64,000 nt of DNA from CATOSP01 sp034422355 (lineage in GTDB: Bacteria > Chloroflexota > Dehalococcoidia > Lucifugimonadales > UBA3495): positions 47,340-111,339 of the forward strand of contig DAOUJS010000152.1 of assembly GCA_034422355.1 (NCBI GenBank), given 5' to 3'. The notes beneath the pieces are model-generated. The model was given only the letters and a program-made list of their open reading frames with translations. It was not told the DNA's origin and did not search any database. Below, in pieces: positions 8,546 to 17,549 of the stretch. The position numbers were made by a program, and so were the translations under genes. Within the stretch, counting starts at the first letter, position 1, and each line of letters starts with the position of its first letter.

Positions 8546-9811
8546 CTACAGCAGCCCTCCCGGCGGGACTTTGGTGCCAGGATTGGCGGCGGTAAGGAGC
8601 TTGCGCAGCTCGATCAGCGCAGTATTGGACATGCGCCGCTTGATGGTTACCCGGCGGGGCGGGACCCGCATTTCCATCTCCTTTCCCTCGCCGGGGCCGA
8701 CAATCGACAGGTACGCCAGGCCGGGAGGCTGCTCTTCCACCCGTTCCGGTCCCGCCACGCCGGTGATGCCGACCCCATAGTCAGCGCCCATGCTGCCGGC
8801 TGCCGCCACTGCCATAGCGTTGGCCGTCTCCGGGCTGATCGCGCCGTGGCGTTCGATAACGTCCACGGGGACGCCGCTGGCTATCTTCATCTCGTTGGAA
8901 TAAGCCACCACACCGCCCTTGTAGTACCTTGCGCTGTCGGGGACATCGGTGATGCAGTTGACCAGGAACCCGCCGGTGCAGGACTCCATCGTGGCCAGGG
9001 TCAGACCTCGCTCCTTCAGGATTTGGCCCACCGCTTGCTCCGGTGTCTCGTCGTCGTAGCCCCATACGTAAGGGCCAAGCCGCTCCTCTATTCCGCCGGC
9101 AACAGGGCCGATCATGTCCCATGCAGACCCCGTGTCGGCCGCGCGGGCGATGATGCGCAGGTGGATGCCGTCGGCCTTGGAGTAAATCCCCAGGTAGGGG
9201 TTCTCCAGGCCGAAGTACTCGGAGATGATCTCATCAATGGCCGACTCGGACAGCCCCATCGTCTTGATGTTGCGGGTGACGGTGACTTCCTCGATGGCCA
9301 GTTTCCGCAATCGGGGTTCCACCTCCTCTTCCCAGATGGGATGCATCTCTCCCGGCGGTCCGGGCATGGACACGATGATGCCGCCGTTCTTCTCCGCCCA
9401 CCAGCCCGGCGCGGTGCCGTTGCGGTTGGGGATGAACCTGGCCGAGGGTATGAGGTGGGCTTGCTTGACGTTATGGGCGGGCATGGGCGCGCCCCTGGCC
9501 TGGAAGTACTGCTCCAGGTCGCGGAGCACGTCCTCCTGCACCGTCGGCTCCTCGCCGAAGGACTTGGCAACGGCCTCACGGGTCAGGTCGTCCTGCGTGG
9601 GACCGAGACCGCCGGTGGTGAATATGATGTCGGAGCGTTGCAGCCCGCGGGTGAATGCCTCGGCCAACATGTCCAGGTCGTCGCCGATGATGGATACCCA
9701 GCGCAATTGGATGCCCAGAGCCGGAAGCCGGGAAGCAATCCAGGATGCGTTGAGGTCGGTCAGTTCCCCCATGAGCAGCTCGGTGCCGATGGACAATATC
9801 TCTGCTTTCAA
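8546..9811 (-). CDS. cinA: CinA: competence/damage-inducible protein, NMN amidohydrolase
   Basis: About 421 residues starting at TTG 9811, chosen because an AGGGGGA Shine-Dalgarno lies just upstream and the protein then begins with KAEILSIGTELLMGE. The N-terminal half is the molybdopterin-binding-like domain (GTELLMGELTDLNA; FTTGGLGPTQDDLT), which acts as an ADP-ribose pyrophosphatase in characterised CinA. The C-terminal half is the PncC nicotinamide-nucleotide amidase domain (ATMESCTGGFLVNCITDVP; GVVAYSN; HGAISPETA; GITGVAGP). It recycles NMN to NaMN in pyridine nucleotide salvage. A longer in-frame start at 9865 has no family support. Confidence 0.93.
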   Translation of the reverse strand: MKAEILSIGTELLMGELTDLNASWIASRLPALGIQLRWVSIIGDDLDMLAEAFTRGLQRSDIIFTTGGLGPTQDDLTREAVAKSFGEEPTVQEDVLRDLEQYFQARGAPMPAHNVKQAHLIPSARFIPNRNGTAPGWWAEKNGGIIVSMPGPPGEMHPIWEEEVEPRLRKLAIEEVTVTRNIKTMGLSESAIDEIISEYFGLENPYLGIYSKADGIHLRIIARAADTGSAWDMIGPVAGGIEERLGPYVWGYDDETPEQAVGQILKERGLTLATMESCTGGFLVNCITDVPDSARYYKGGVVAYSNEMKIASGVPVDVIERHGAISPETANAMAVAAAGSMGADYGVGITGVAGPERVEEQPPGLAYLSIVGPGEGKEMEMRVPPRRVTIKRRMSNTALIELRKLLTAANPGTKVPPGGLL

Positions 9812-9836
9812 GCACGTCCCCCTTTGTCTAGCAGAA

Positions 9837-9857
9837 CGCCCCGATGGTCTCGGGGCG
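9837..9857 (-). terminator. Hairpin downstream of the DUF4340 gene, probable terminator
   Basis: CGCCCCGA and TCGGGGCG form a perfect 8-bp stem with a 5-base loop, 47 bases after the DUF4340 stop on the minus strand. Only a weak T-rich tail follows, so termination may be partial. It separates the ABC operon from cinA. Confidence 0.5.
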
Positions 9858-9904
9858 TAATCCAAAATAGTGGCTGTATTTGTCCAACAGAATGGCGGGC
9901 TTTG

Positions 9905-10939
9905 TCAACCCGGCGGCGGGGTTGCCTCGGGCGCCTCGCCAAGGGGCGGGTCGCTTACCAGGCCGGTGATGAGCTTCACGCGGTCATTGTGCATTGTGAA
10001 GAGCTTGCCATCCTCCAGGTCCACCATTGCGTAGCGATGGTTCCCGTCGGGAGTCGAGTCGCCCAGGTAGAACCTCATGTCCGCGCCGGTGCCCTTGCCG
10101 AGCCTCACTGTGATCCTCGGCGGGTCCAGGCCGTATTCAGAGGGGTCCTCAATCGAATCCTCAGCTATATCATCGGCCCGGGGGCCGCGTACAAACTCCA
10201 GGACCTCAAGCCATCGGTCCTCCGCTACGGGAATCTTTGTTTCGGGACCGTCCGGCTTGGTCTCCTGCTGGCTGGAATCTTCCTGGGATGGGCCAAGGTA
10301 GTACCACACCTGGTCAATGTCCCAACCGTAGTCGATGGTCTTTCCGTCGTCGGTCACCTGAACGAAGACGACGTTGTCCTTTTCCTCCAGTTGGTAGAGT
10401 TTGAGGTATGGAGGTTCCAGCGCCAGGCGGTTGATGACCTGCGCCCAGATTTCCGGGACTGTGAACAGGGCCGGGTGGCCCACCAGCCGGGTGTACTGGT
10501 TGCTTCCGTCCGGCGTGGTAATGCCCATGTGGAACTCAAAGTCCTGCCCCGAACCGTCAACCACCTTGACGCGGGACCTGGGAGGGTCGAGGCCGTAGGC
10601 CGCCGGGTTGTCTATCTGCTCCGCCAGGGTGCGGTTAACCCTTGGGCCGCTGAGGAGCAGCGGCGTGCCCGCCCACTTGTCGTTGAAGACCGGGACCGGC
10701 GGGTCGCCCTGTATATACCATCGGGAACTGCCGGGCGCACGGGTGTAGACCACCTCCACCCGCCCATTCTCGCCCTCGGTGCCGACCTCGATGCGGTAGA
10801 GGTCGTCTTCTGACACACGGTACATCCAGTCTTCGTCCGGTGTGCGCTCCGGAGCTCTCAGGAAGAACTGCCATATCAGGAAGGTGCCTCCGAAGAGGAC
10901 CAGGACAGCTACCAGGAGAATGGAAAGCCTAACGTTCAT
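9905..10939 (-). CDS. DUF4340 domain-containing membrane-anchored protein
   Basis: 344 residues with one N-terminal membrane segment (about residues 5-25), then an extracytoplasmic region with two DUF4340-like repeats. Each repeat ends in a block of the form N-P-x-x-Y-G-L-D-P-P (PAAYGLDPPR and PSEYGLDPPR) followed by strands such as FEFHMGITTPDG and MRFYLGDSTPDG. DUF4340 genes commonly follow gldG-type genes, as here, and are thought to be an accessory part of that transporter. Its role is not known. It is the last gene of a four-gene minus-strand operon, 50 bases after gldG. Confidence 0.85.
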   Translation of the reverse strand: MNVRLSILLVAVLVLFGGTFLIWQFFLRAPERTPDEDWMYRVSEDDLYRIEVGTEGENGRVEVVYTRAPGSSRWYIQGDPPVPVFNDKWAGTPLLLSGPRVNRTLAEQIDNPAAYGLDPPRSRVKVVDGSGQDFEFHMGITTPDGSNQYTRLVGHPALFTVPEIWAQVINRLALEPPYLKLYQLEEKDNVVFVQVTDDGKTIDYGWDIDQVWYYLGPSQEDSSQQETKPDGPETKIPVAEDRWLEVLEFVRGPRADDIAEDSIEDPSEYGLDPPRITVRLGKGTGADMRFYLGDSTPDGNHRYAMVDLEDGKLFTMHNDRVKLITGLVSDPPLGEAPEATPPPG

Positions 10940-10989
10940 GTCGCGTTATTCAGCAGAGGGTCAAGCAGGCTCAGCGATGCGGCCCGGCA

Positions 10990-12927
10990 TCAGCGCCGGA
11001 CCCACCAGACCAAAGCAGCCAGCAGGCCCATGATCCCGGGCAGGAATAGCCAGGACGTCCACTGGACGAATTGTTCCTCGTTCCGGTTCAGGTTCAGCTC
11101 ACGGAAAGTAAGGGCCTTGGCGCGAATCGACTCCAGGGCGAAGTCGCCCAACAGGTAGTTGGCCGAATTCAGGAAAAAGTCTATCCCGCTGCCCCGCCCG
11201 GTGGCCAGGGAACTGTTGGTGAGGAAGTCGGAATCGCCGAAGGCGATCAGGCTTCCGGGTTGACCCTCGGCGGTTGGAGTCAGCGGTTGCTCGCCAACGG
11301 GAGCCACCGCCTGGACGTACACCACGGGAGAGAACCGGCCTTTGCGGTCTGCGTCCTCTCCGTCACCCTTGATAGGTTCTTCGCGCTGGATATCATCGAT
11401 CAGGTAGGTCTCATCAGACGTGAACGCCAGCGGAATGGGCAGCCGCTGGTTGTCGTTCACGGTCACGAATGCCGTGGCCCCGGGCATATAGGTATCGCCG
11501 AGGGGCTGCCCCTTGGGGGTGGTGATGCCCAACAGGGTCTGCAAGATTGGCTGGGGCACCTGGCCAATTAACTCCTGGGGCAACTGGAGCAGGTTGAATG
11601 CCTGCACCTTCAGGGTGCGCGGCTGACCGATGGGTGAATTGACCTCGTCCAGAACGTAGCCCGGCAGCGCGATCACGCCCCAACGGGCCAGAAACTCGGT
11701 GAATGACTCCGGGGTGTCCGGCTCCGCCAGGAAAATGATGCGTCCGCCCTTATAGTTGAGGAACTCTCCCTGGGCGTTGTACTGCGGCCCGCTCAGGTAT
11801 TGGTCCAATACCTCCCGGTGGGCTTCGGGGAGCTCGAACTTCGGCCCGGCGATAACTATCATGGCAGCCTCGGACAGGCAGTCCGCCGGTGGTGTGCCTT
11901 CAGGGCACGTTCCGTCAGGCACACTCACGTCCTCGTCCTCCAGTTCCCATCGCAGGCTCTCCACCCTGTAGTTTTCCCCCACGAGCCACTGGCCGATGTC
12001 CCTGTAGCCTTCCTCCAGCCCGCTGTTGATATTGCGCTCCCCATGTCCTTCCAGGAAGTAGACCGTCTTCTGTTCTTCCCCGGATACGACCAGGATTCCG
12101 CTGACCAGTTCCTGCTCGAACTGGGTGAAGCTCCGGTCAGAAGGCTCAATAGTGTGGATGATGCCCGTGTTGACTCCCTCCAGGACTACGGACTGGTTCA
12201 CGAAGGCCGCCGGAGTGTCTCCGAAGTAGTTTCGTACTATGTCCGGGACAAGGTCGGGGTCCTTGAATTCGTAGGAGAACTTGTCAGCCCGTGCCGACCT
12301 GAAATCCCGGAAAGTCTCCTCAACACGGGTGCGCCGGACCAGGGTCTCAAGATTGGGATTGCGTGCCTCCTTGTAGAAGGCGATGGCCTGTACCGGCTCC
12401 TCCAGGTTCTCCAGTATGTCCTCGGTACGGTCAGCCAGGCTGAACTGGTTGGTGGCGGTCAGGTCAAACCGCCTGTGGTTCTCAAAGGCTATCACGCCGA
12501 TGACAACGATAATCCCGGTGAACGCGGCCATCATCACCGCCGAGTTGACTCCGTAGCGGCCCGTCCTGCTGATGAAAGCTGCGGCCACCGAACTCAACTG
12601 GATCAACGCCACCAAAGCAATCAGTCCGATGCCGATACCGATGTCGATGATACCGTAGAGGCGCATCGAGCTTACGAAGGCAACGAGAATAATCCCTGAA
12701 ACCAGGGCTACCACCCCGGCTATAACCAGGGGCGTTGAATATGAGGCTATACGGTCCAGCGTAGGTTCGAGGTAGCTGAACATGGTGCGCGACAAGACCA
12801 CCTCGCCGCCAGGTTGGGGCGTGGCTTCCTCGCCCGAATCACCGTCGGATGCCCCCGGGGCCGGTTCGGGTTCCGGACGCCTGCGCCGCCTCCAGTCTCC
12901 GGGCCGGTCCGTGCGCTGCTCGCTCAT
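10990..12927 (-). CDS. GldG-family ABC transporter auxiliary protein
   Basis: 645 residues. A Pro/Arg-rich cytoplasmic N-terminus (1-45) leads into about four membrane helices (65-160), then a large extracytoplasmic ABC_transp_aux (GldG) domain starting near NHRRFDLTATNQFSLADRT. A final helix (FLPGIMGLLAALVWWV) ends the protein. GldG with GldA and GldF forms an ABC complex known from gliding bacteroidetes but widespread in non-gliding bacteria, where its cargo is unknown. It sits directly behind the permease (one base apart), supporting one transcript. Confidence 0.85.
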   Translation of the reverse strand: MSEQRTDRPGDWRRRRRPEPEPAPGASDGDSGEEATPQPGGEVVLSRTMFSYLEPTLDRIASYSTPLVIAGVVALVSGIILVAFVSSMRLYGIIDIGIGIGLIALVALIQLSSVAAAFISRTGRYGVNSAVMMAAFTGIIVVIGVIAFENHRRFDLTATNQFSLADRTEDILENLEEPVQAIAFYKEARNPNLETLVRRTRVEETFRDFRSARADKFSYEFKDPDLVPDIVRNYFGDTPAAFVNQSVVLEGVNTGIIHTIEPSDRSFTQFEQELVSGILVVSGEEQKTVYFLEGHGERNINSGLEEGYRDIGQWLVGENYRVESLRWELEDEDVSVPDGTCPEGTPPADCLSEAAMIVIAGPKFELPEAHREVLDQYLSGPQYNAQGEFLNYKGGRIIFLAEPDTPESFTEFLARWGVIALPGYVLDEVNSPIGQPRTLKVQAFNLLQLPQELIGQVPQPILQTLLGITTPKGQPLGDTYMPGATAFVTVNDNQRLPIPLAFTSDETYLIDDIQREEPIKGDGEDADRKGRFSPVVYVQAVAPVGEQPLTPTAEGQPGSLIAFGDSDFLTNSSLATGRGSGIDFFLNSANYLLGDFALESIRAKALTFRELNLNRNEEQFVQWTSWLFLPGIMGLLAALVWWVRR

Positions 12928-12928
12928 G

Positions 12929-13654
12929 CTACCTCCACCTTCGGGACTCGAGAGCGCGTACAGTCAGGAACAGGAAGAAGGCAGTCACCATCAGGTAGTA
13001 GACCACGTGCTTGGTGTCGATAACGCCGCGGTCGAAATCGTCGAAGTGGCTTTTGATGCCGATCTCCTGCACTATCGCAGCCGGAAGGCCGGTCAGGGTT
13101 CCCGCGGCATAGTCGGTAAAGTACAGCACCAGCAGGATTCCCAGGGCCACCACCGCAGCAACAATCTGGTTGCTGGTAAGGGTCGAGGTCAACATGCCGA
13201 TTGACAGGGCCGTCGCTCCGTAGAGGACCAGGCCCAAATAACCGGCCCACATAGGGCCCGGGTCAGGGTCGGCAAGAACGACCAGCAGTATGACGTAATA
13301 GACGGTGGCGGCGACTGTCACAAGCAGGAACGTCAAGCTGGCCAGGTACTTGCCAATGACCACCTCCCAGTCCCGCACGGGAGATGTCAGGAGAAGCTCG
13401 ATGGTCCCCAGCTTCTGCTCCTCGGCAAGCAGGCGCATGGTCAGGGCGGGCGCCATGAGGATCAGGATGATGCTCGCCCCCTGGAAGAAGCCGCTCAGGG
13501 AAGCCTCCGGGAAGGGGTTGCTCTGGGTCTGGACCACGTCCCTGGCGAAGAATACTCCGGTCATCGCCAGAAATATCAACCCCACGATGTAGGCGGTGGG
13601 GCTGCTGAAATATATCTGGATTTCCTTCCATGCCACCGCCTGGACCGTGCGCAT
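12929..13654 (-). CDS. ABC-2 type permease, GldF-like
   Basis: 241 residues with about six membrane helices. The start (MRTVQAVAWKEIQIYFSSP) and the later LLAEEQKLGTIELLLTSPV are the signature cytoplasmic loops of ABC-2/GldF permeases. It lies two bases after the ATPase gene stop and one base before gldG, so all are co-transcribed. The transported substrate cannot be read from the sequence. Confidence 0.88.
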   Translation of the reverse strand: MRTVQAVAWKEIQIYFSSPTAYIVGLIFLAMTGVFFARDVVQTQSNPFPEASLSGFFQGASIILILMAPALTMRLLAEEQKLGTIELLLTSPVRDWEVVIGKYLASLTFLLVTVAATVYYVILLVVLADPDPGPMWAGYLGLVLYGATALSIGMLTSTLTSNQIVAAVVALGILLVLYFTDYAAGTLTGLPAAIVQEIGIKSHFDDFDRGVIDTKHVVYYLMVTAFFLFLTVRALESRRWR

Positions 13655-13656
13655 CC

Positions 13657-14595
13657 CTAGTTCTCCTCGTCCGTGGTGAGTCTGAGGAATATATCCTCCA
13701 GGGTCATCCCAACCGACTGCATACTCAACAGGCTCCAGCCTCTCGCGATTACGGCGCGGGAGATTTCATCTCGAACGTCCGCCCCCTGGAGTAGCCGCAC
13801 TGTATACACTTCCCGGTTGGCAAGGGAGCGATGCCTGACGCTGGATACTCCCTCTATCTCCCGCAGTTCGGCCAGCACTTCATCGGGTGGGCCGCCGATC
13901 TCGACCTCCAACTGGTCCGAGCCTTGCAGTCTCTCGGCCAGGTTGCTGGGGGTATCCTCGGCCACGATGCGGCCCTCGTGGATAATCAGCACGCGCTCGC
14001 AGATCATACTCACTTCGGGGAGAATGTGGCTGCTGAGCACCACGGTCTGCTGCTTGCCCAGGTCCTTGATCAGGCTGCGGGTCTCCACAACCTGTATGGG
14101 GTCTATTCCAATGGTCGGCTCGTCCATCACCAGGACTTCCGGTTCATGGAGGATGGCCTGGGCGATGCCCACCCTTTGACGGAATCCCTTGGACAGCTTG
14201 GCGATGAGGGACGACCGGTAATCTTCCAGGCGGCAGACTTCTATAACATCTTCGATCCGGCGCTTGATGTTCCTTGAGGGCATTCCGCGCAGGGTGCCCA
14301 TGTACTTGAGGTAGCTGGTCACCGTCATGTCTGTGTACAACGGCACCGTCTCGGGCAGGTAACCCACCCTGCGGCGCACGTCCAGCGACTGTTCCACCAC
14401 GTCGTAACCGTCCAGCGTCACCTTGCCGCGTGTGGGCGGCATGAACCCTGTAAGGATACGCATGGTGGTGGTTTTCCCAGCCCCGTTGGGACCGAGGAAG
14501 CCAAGTATCTCGCCACGCCTGACACCGAAGTTCACATCTTCGATGGCCGGGTTGGGGCCGTAGAAATGGGTCAGGCCAGTGGCCTGAATCATCAT
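13657..14595 (-). CDS. ABC transporter ATP-binding protein, GldA-like
   Basis: 312 residues from the ATG at 14595 (an in-frame extension to 14715 includes a short tandem repeat and lacks family support). Walker A is GPNGAGKTT, the signature is LSKGFRQRVGIAQA, Walker B is LVMDEPTIGIDP, and the H-loop is VVLSSHILPEV. The C-terminal 90 residues form the regulatory domain usual for ABC-2 exporters. First gene of the minus-strand operon with permease, GldG and DUF4340. Confidence 0.92.
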   Translation of the reverse strand: MMIQATGLTHFYGPNPAIEDVNFGVRRGEILGFLGPNGAGKTTTMRILTGFMPPTRGKVTLDGYDVVEQSLDVRRRVGYLPETVPLYTDMTVTSYLKYMGTLRGMPSRNIKRRIEDVIEVCRLEDYRSSLIAKLSKGFRQRVGIAQAILHEPEVLVMDEPTIGIDPIQVVETRSLIKDLGKQQTVVLSSHILPEVSMICERVLIIHEGRIVAEDTPSNLAERLQGSDQLEVEIGGPPDEVLAELREIEGVSSVRHRSLANREVYTVRLLQGADVRDEISRAVIARGWSLLSMQSVGMTLEDIFLRLTTDEEN

Positions 14596-14604
14596 TGATT
14601 CCAA

Positions 14605-14634
14605 TGTACGTCTCTCAAGTGTACGTCTCTCAAG
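14605..14634. repeat. Two exact tandem copies of a 15-bp unit in the ABC operon leader
   Basis: TGTACGTCTCTCAAG occurs twice back to back (14605-14619, 14620-14634), immediately upstream of the ATPase ATG. Being 15 bp, it keeps frame if translation ever starts further upstream. Most likely a replication-slippage duplication in the 5' leader. Confidence 0.85.
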
Positions 14635-14734
14635 GTTGAGAATCCGGCCCCATGAACGCTGACCGGCCGGGGAGCGGTGGATAGCATCCATCCCCGGAAG
14701 GGTTGCAACGGTCAAGCTATTGCGTAAAAATAAT

Positions 14735-14764
14735 TTGCACTATCCGACGATGATAGATTATACT
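14735..14764 (+). promoter_or_regulatory. Probable promoter for speD-speB
   Basis: TTGCAC (14735-14740) and TATACT (14759-14764) are separated by 18 bases, about 70 bases before the speD start, in the divergent gap with the ABC operon. Confidence 0.45.
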
Positions 14765-14835
14765 CCGGCGCCTTGCCAAGCGGCGATACTCATGGAAGAT
14801 GTTGGCTGGCGCGCGCGTGTGCTGCGGGAGGCAGG

Positions 14836-15330
14836 ATGCACCTGGTTATCGATGGGTACCACGGCGATTTGGCCAAGATGTGGGATGTCGAGTTGGTCCG
14901 AACGTTCTTGACAGATTGTCCGGGCACTCTGGGAATGACTCGAATAACCGAACCCCACGTGCTGGAATACGAAGCTCCCAAGAGCGAGGATTCCGGCGTT
15001 TCCGGGTTTGTCATAATAGCGGAAAGCCACATAAGCGTCCATACTTTTCCGCACCGCGATTACGTGAACATCGATATGTTTTCCTGCCAGCCTTTCGATC
15101 ACGTGCAGGCGCTGGCCGAGGCCAAGGAGCTTTTTGCATTCGGCGAAGTCAAGACATGGCTCCTGGACCGGGGCCTGGAATGGCTCGACGGGCGGCAGGG
15201 TTTGGCCGAGGTCCGGAAACAGCGCGCCTCCCTGCAGGTTGGCAGCACAGGACACGCCGAGAACGCCGCCCCGTACCGCCGTGCCGACCAGGGAGCGTCG
15301 GATAGGATTCATCCCCGCGATGTCGGCTGA
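14836..15330 (+). CDS. speD: S-adenosylmethionine decarboxylase proenzyme
   Basis: 164 residues from the ATG at 14836 with a GGGAGGCAGG Shine-Dalgarno just before it. The segment AESHISVHTFPHRDYVNIDM holds the self-cleavage site (between E and S) that creates the pyruvoyl cofactor. It supplies decarboxylated AdoMet, the aminopropyl donor for spermidine. The C-terminal 40 residues beyond the usual domain are basic and poorly conserved-looking. Its last codons overlap the start of speB by 11 bases, so the two polyamine genes are coupled. No spermidine synthase is in the window. Confidence 0.92.
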   Translation: MHLVIDGYHGDLAKMWDVELVRTFLTDCPGTLGMTRITEPHVLEYEAPKSEDSGVSGFVIIAESHISVHTFPHRDYVNIDMFSCQPFDHVQALAEAKELFAFGEVKTWLLDRGLEWLDGRQGLAEVRKQRASLQVGSTGHAENAAPYRRADQGASDRIHPRDVG

Positions 15331-16222
15331 TCAACCTGATTCTCACTGGATCCCCCGAAATTTCCTAGCCCTGGACCGGCGGCAGTCATGCCTGGAATCG
15401 GCCAGGGCCGTACTTGTGCCGGTTCCCTACGATAGCTCCACATCGTTCCGGGGAGGCGCCAGGGACGGGCCGAATGCGATCATTGACGCCTCCTACGGTC
15501 TAGAGGATTACGATTTGGAGCTCGACTCGGATGTCTCCCAGGTGGGGATTCATACCACCTCTGCCCTGGAGCCGCACATGGGAGGCCCGGATGCAATGGC
15601 GCGGCGGGTGCGGGCGACGGTAGCCGGATACATCCGGAAGGACAGGATCGTGGGTGTCCTGGGTGGCGAGCACTCGGTTTCCGCGGGTGCAGTCCTGGCC
15701 CACGCGGACCACCATCCAGACCTGTCAGTGTTGTATATCGACGCCCATGCCGACATGCGGGATTCCTACATGGGCACTTCCTGGGGCCACGCCTCGGGAG
15801 CGCGGCGAATCCAGGAGGTCTGCCCAATCGTACTGGTTGGCGTGCGGAGCCTGTGCCTGGAAGAACGAGATTTTCTAAGGGAAAACTCGCTTCCGGTCTT
15901 CTTCTGGCCCCCCGACGACAGGACGGCGTTGCTGAGGAAGATAACCGATGAGCTGTCCGACACCGTATACGTTAGCATTGACCTGGATGCCTTGGACCCG
16001 TCCTGCATGGCGGCGGTGGGCACCCCGGAGCCGGGAGGCATGGACTGGCACCAAATGACCATGCTGTTGAAGGGGGTCGCCGACATGAAACGTATCGTCG
16101 GGTTCGACGTCTGCGAGCTTGCCCCGGGGGAGGGGCCCGCTGCTTGCTCGTACACGGCGGCCAAGCTAGTCTATAAGCTCATAGGGTACGCCACAGCCCA
16201 ATTCACGCAAGGCGTGGCATAG
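15320..16222 (+). CDS. speB: Agmatinase / arginase family ureohydrolase
   Basis: 300 residues from the ATG at 15320, overlapping speD. The dinuclear manganese site is complete: GGEHS, then YIDAHADMRDSY, then SIDLDALDPSCM. The GTPEPGGMDW block is typical of agmatinase, which hydrolyses agmatine to putrescine and urea. Coupling with speD supports agmatinase over arginase or formiminoglutamase and places both in spermidine synthesis. A frame extension upstream to 15134 lies inside speD and is unlikely. Confidence 0.9.
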   Translation: MSADQPDSHWIPRNFLALDRRQSCLESARAVLVPVPYDSSTSFRGGARDGPNAIIDASYGLEDYDLELDSDVSQVGIHTTSALEPHMGGPDAMARRVRATVAGYIRKDRIVGVLGGEHSVSAGAVLAHADHHPDLSVLYIDAHADMRDSYMGTSWGHASGARRIQEVCPIVLVGVRSLCLEERDFLRENSLPVFFWPPDDRTALLRKITDELSDTVYVSIDLDALDPSCMAAVGTPEPGGMDWHQMTMLLKGVADMKRIVGFDVCELAPGEGPAACSYTAAKLVYKLIGYATAQFTQGVA

Positions 16223-16297
16223 TAGCCTTGGGCCGTTTGCGGGAATCAGCGAAACGTAGTTTGTGAGTGAAGGCCCGACGGGCCGGGGTGGAGCGGA

Positions 16298-17437
16298 ATG
16301 GGACCGACTATTCGCCTGATCAAGCTGTTCGGCATCCCAATAGAGATCAACTTCAGCTGGATCTTTGTCTTCCTGCTGATTATCTATTTGCTGGGCGACC
16401 ATTTCAGCGGGGCCTACCCCTGGTGGTCAGGGGTACACCGGTGGGTGTTGGCGGTGTGTATTGCGTTACTGTTTTTCCTCTCAGTCCTGGCCCACGAGTT
16501 GTCCCACAGCCTGTTGGCCATCAAAAATCAGATACCAGTCAACCGCATTACACTGTTCCTTTTTGGCGGGGTGTCTGAGCTTTGCCATGAACCACGCCGT
16601 CCATTGACTGAATTCGCCGTTGCCATCGTGGGTCCTTTGTGCAGCATCCTCCTCGCCCTGGCCCTGTTTGGTCTCTGGATTGCCTTCAGGGACATGAATG
16701 CATCCTTCGATGTCGCCCTTCGGCTCCTGGTGGGCGTGAACCTCATGCTGGGCCTGTTCAACCTGCTCCCCGGGTTTCCCTTGGACGGGGGACGGGTACT
16801 CCGGGCAGCCGCCTGGGGATTGACCGGCAATTACTGGCTCGCCGCCCGTATCGCCGCCCGCATGGGTCAGGGAACAGGAGCGTTGATGGCGGTGGGCGGC
16901 CTGGTTCTGGCCGTGCTGGAATTCGGGCAATTGGGCGTGGCCGGTATATGGTTCACTCTGATCGGCGCTTTCCTCATGGTGGCCGCCACGACCTCCTACC
17001 GGCAAGAGCGGGAACGGGAAGGATTGACGAGGTACAAAGTTGCCGACGTCATGACCGACCGGTGGGGCAGCTCACAGCCCGGTGTGTTGCCGGGTACGCC
17101 GATGTTCGCCCAAGGCGAGATTCTACATCCCGTTACGGGACCGACGCGGCTCAGTAACAGGTCCGATAGACGGTGGGGCCGGAGAATCATGGACCGGATG
17201 CCCCGGACTCCACTGGCAGCCGCGCCCATGTCCGAGGCGACGCAATCCGGGGCAGGTGAGTTCTGGTTGACTCCCGATGACACGGTAATGGAAGCTATGG
17301 AACAGGTGCGGGCCGGGATGCAGGACAGGCTCCCCGTGGTACGAGACGGCGAGTTGTTGGGGTTTCTGGCTCGCGAGGACATTCAGGGCTTCGCGCGCCG
17401 CGTGTTGAGACGGGAATCCCGTCTGCGTGGACCCTGA
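16298..17437 (+). CDS. Site-2 protease family zinc metalloprotease (M50) with CBS region
   Basis: 379 residues, integral membrane. HELSH at residues 66-70 binds zinc in a transmembrane helix, and LLPGFPLDGGR supplies the third ligand. The fold matches SpoIVFB/Rv2625c-like M50 proteases, which cut membrane-bound anti-sigma or other regulators within the bilayer. After the membrane part, residues 240-375 hold a diverged CBS pair (YKVADVMTDRW ... WLTPDDTVMEAMEQV ... RLPVVRDGELLGFL), which may sense nucleotides. The substrate is unknown. The RskA-type anti-sigma factor further along the window is a conceivable target, but that is speculation. Confidence 0.9.
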   Translation: MGPTIRLIKLFGIPIEINFSWIFVFLLIIYLLGDHFSGAYPWWSGVHRWVLAVCIALLFFLSVLAHELSHSLLAIKNQIPVNRITLFLFGGVSELCHEPRRPLTEFAVAIVGPLCSILLALALFGLWIAFRDMNASFDVALRLLVGVNLMLGLFNLLPGFPLDGGRVLRAAAWGLTGNYWLAARIAARMGQGTGALMAVGGLVLAVLEFGQLGVAGIWFTLIGAFLMVAATTSYRQEREREGLTRYKVADVMTDRWGSSQPGVLPGTPMFAQGEILHPVTGPTRLSNRSDRRWGRRIMDRMPRTPLAAAPMSEATQSGAGEFWLTPDDTVMEAMEQVRAGMQDRLPVVRDGELLGFLAREDIQGFARRVLRRESRLRGP

Positions 17438-17443
17438 CCACTA

Positions 17444-17452
17444 TGCTAAAAT
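17444..17452 (+). promoter_or_regulatory. Extended -10 promoter element upstream of the cysteine desulfurase gene
   Basis: TGC followed by TAAAAT fits TGnTAnAAT, 97 bases before the ATG and just after the protease stop. No clear -35 is present. Confidence 0.4.
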
Positions 17453-17549
17453 GTGACCGTGAGGCTGAGAAATTCCATTCCACCGTCAGATGAAGAGGCT
17501 GTAGGGCCTTGCCAGACCCCAATTCCAGGCCCTATCTCAGAGGTCCTGT

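Noticed and set aside
8456..10813. 785-residue plus-strand open frame over cinA and the DUF4340 gene
   Set aside because: It is antisense to two clearly recognisable proteins, has no recognisable domain, and long shadow frames are common in GC-rich DNA.
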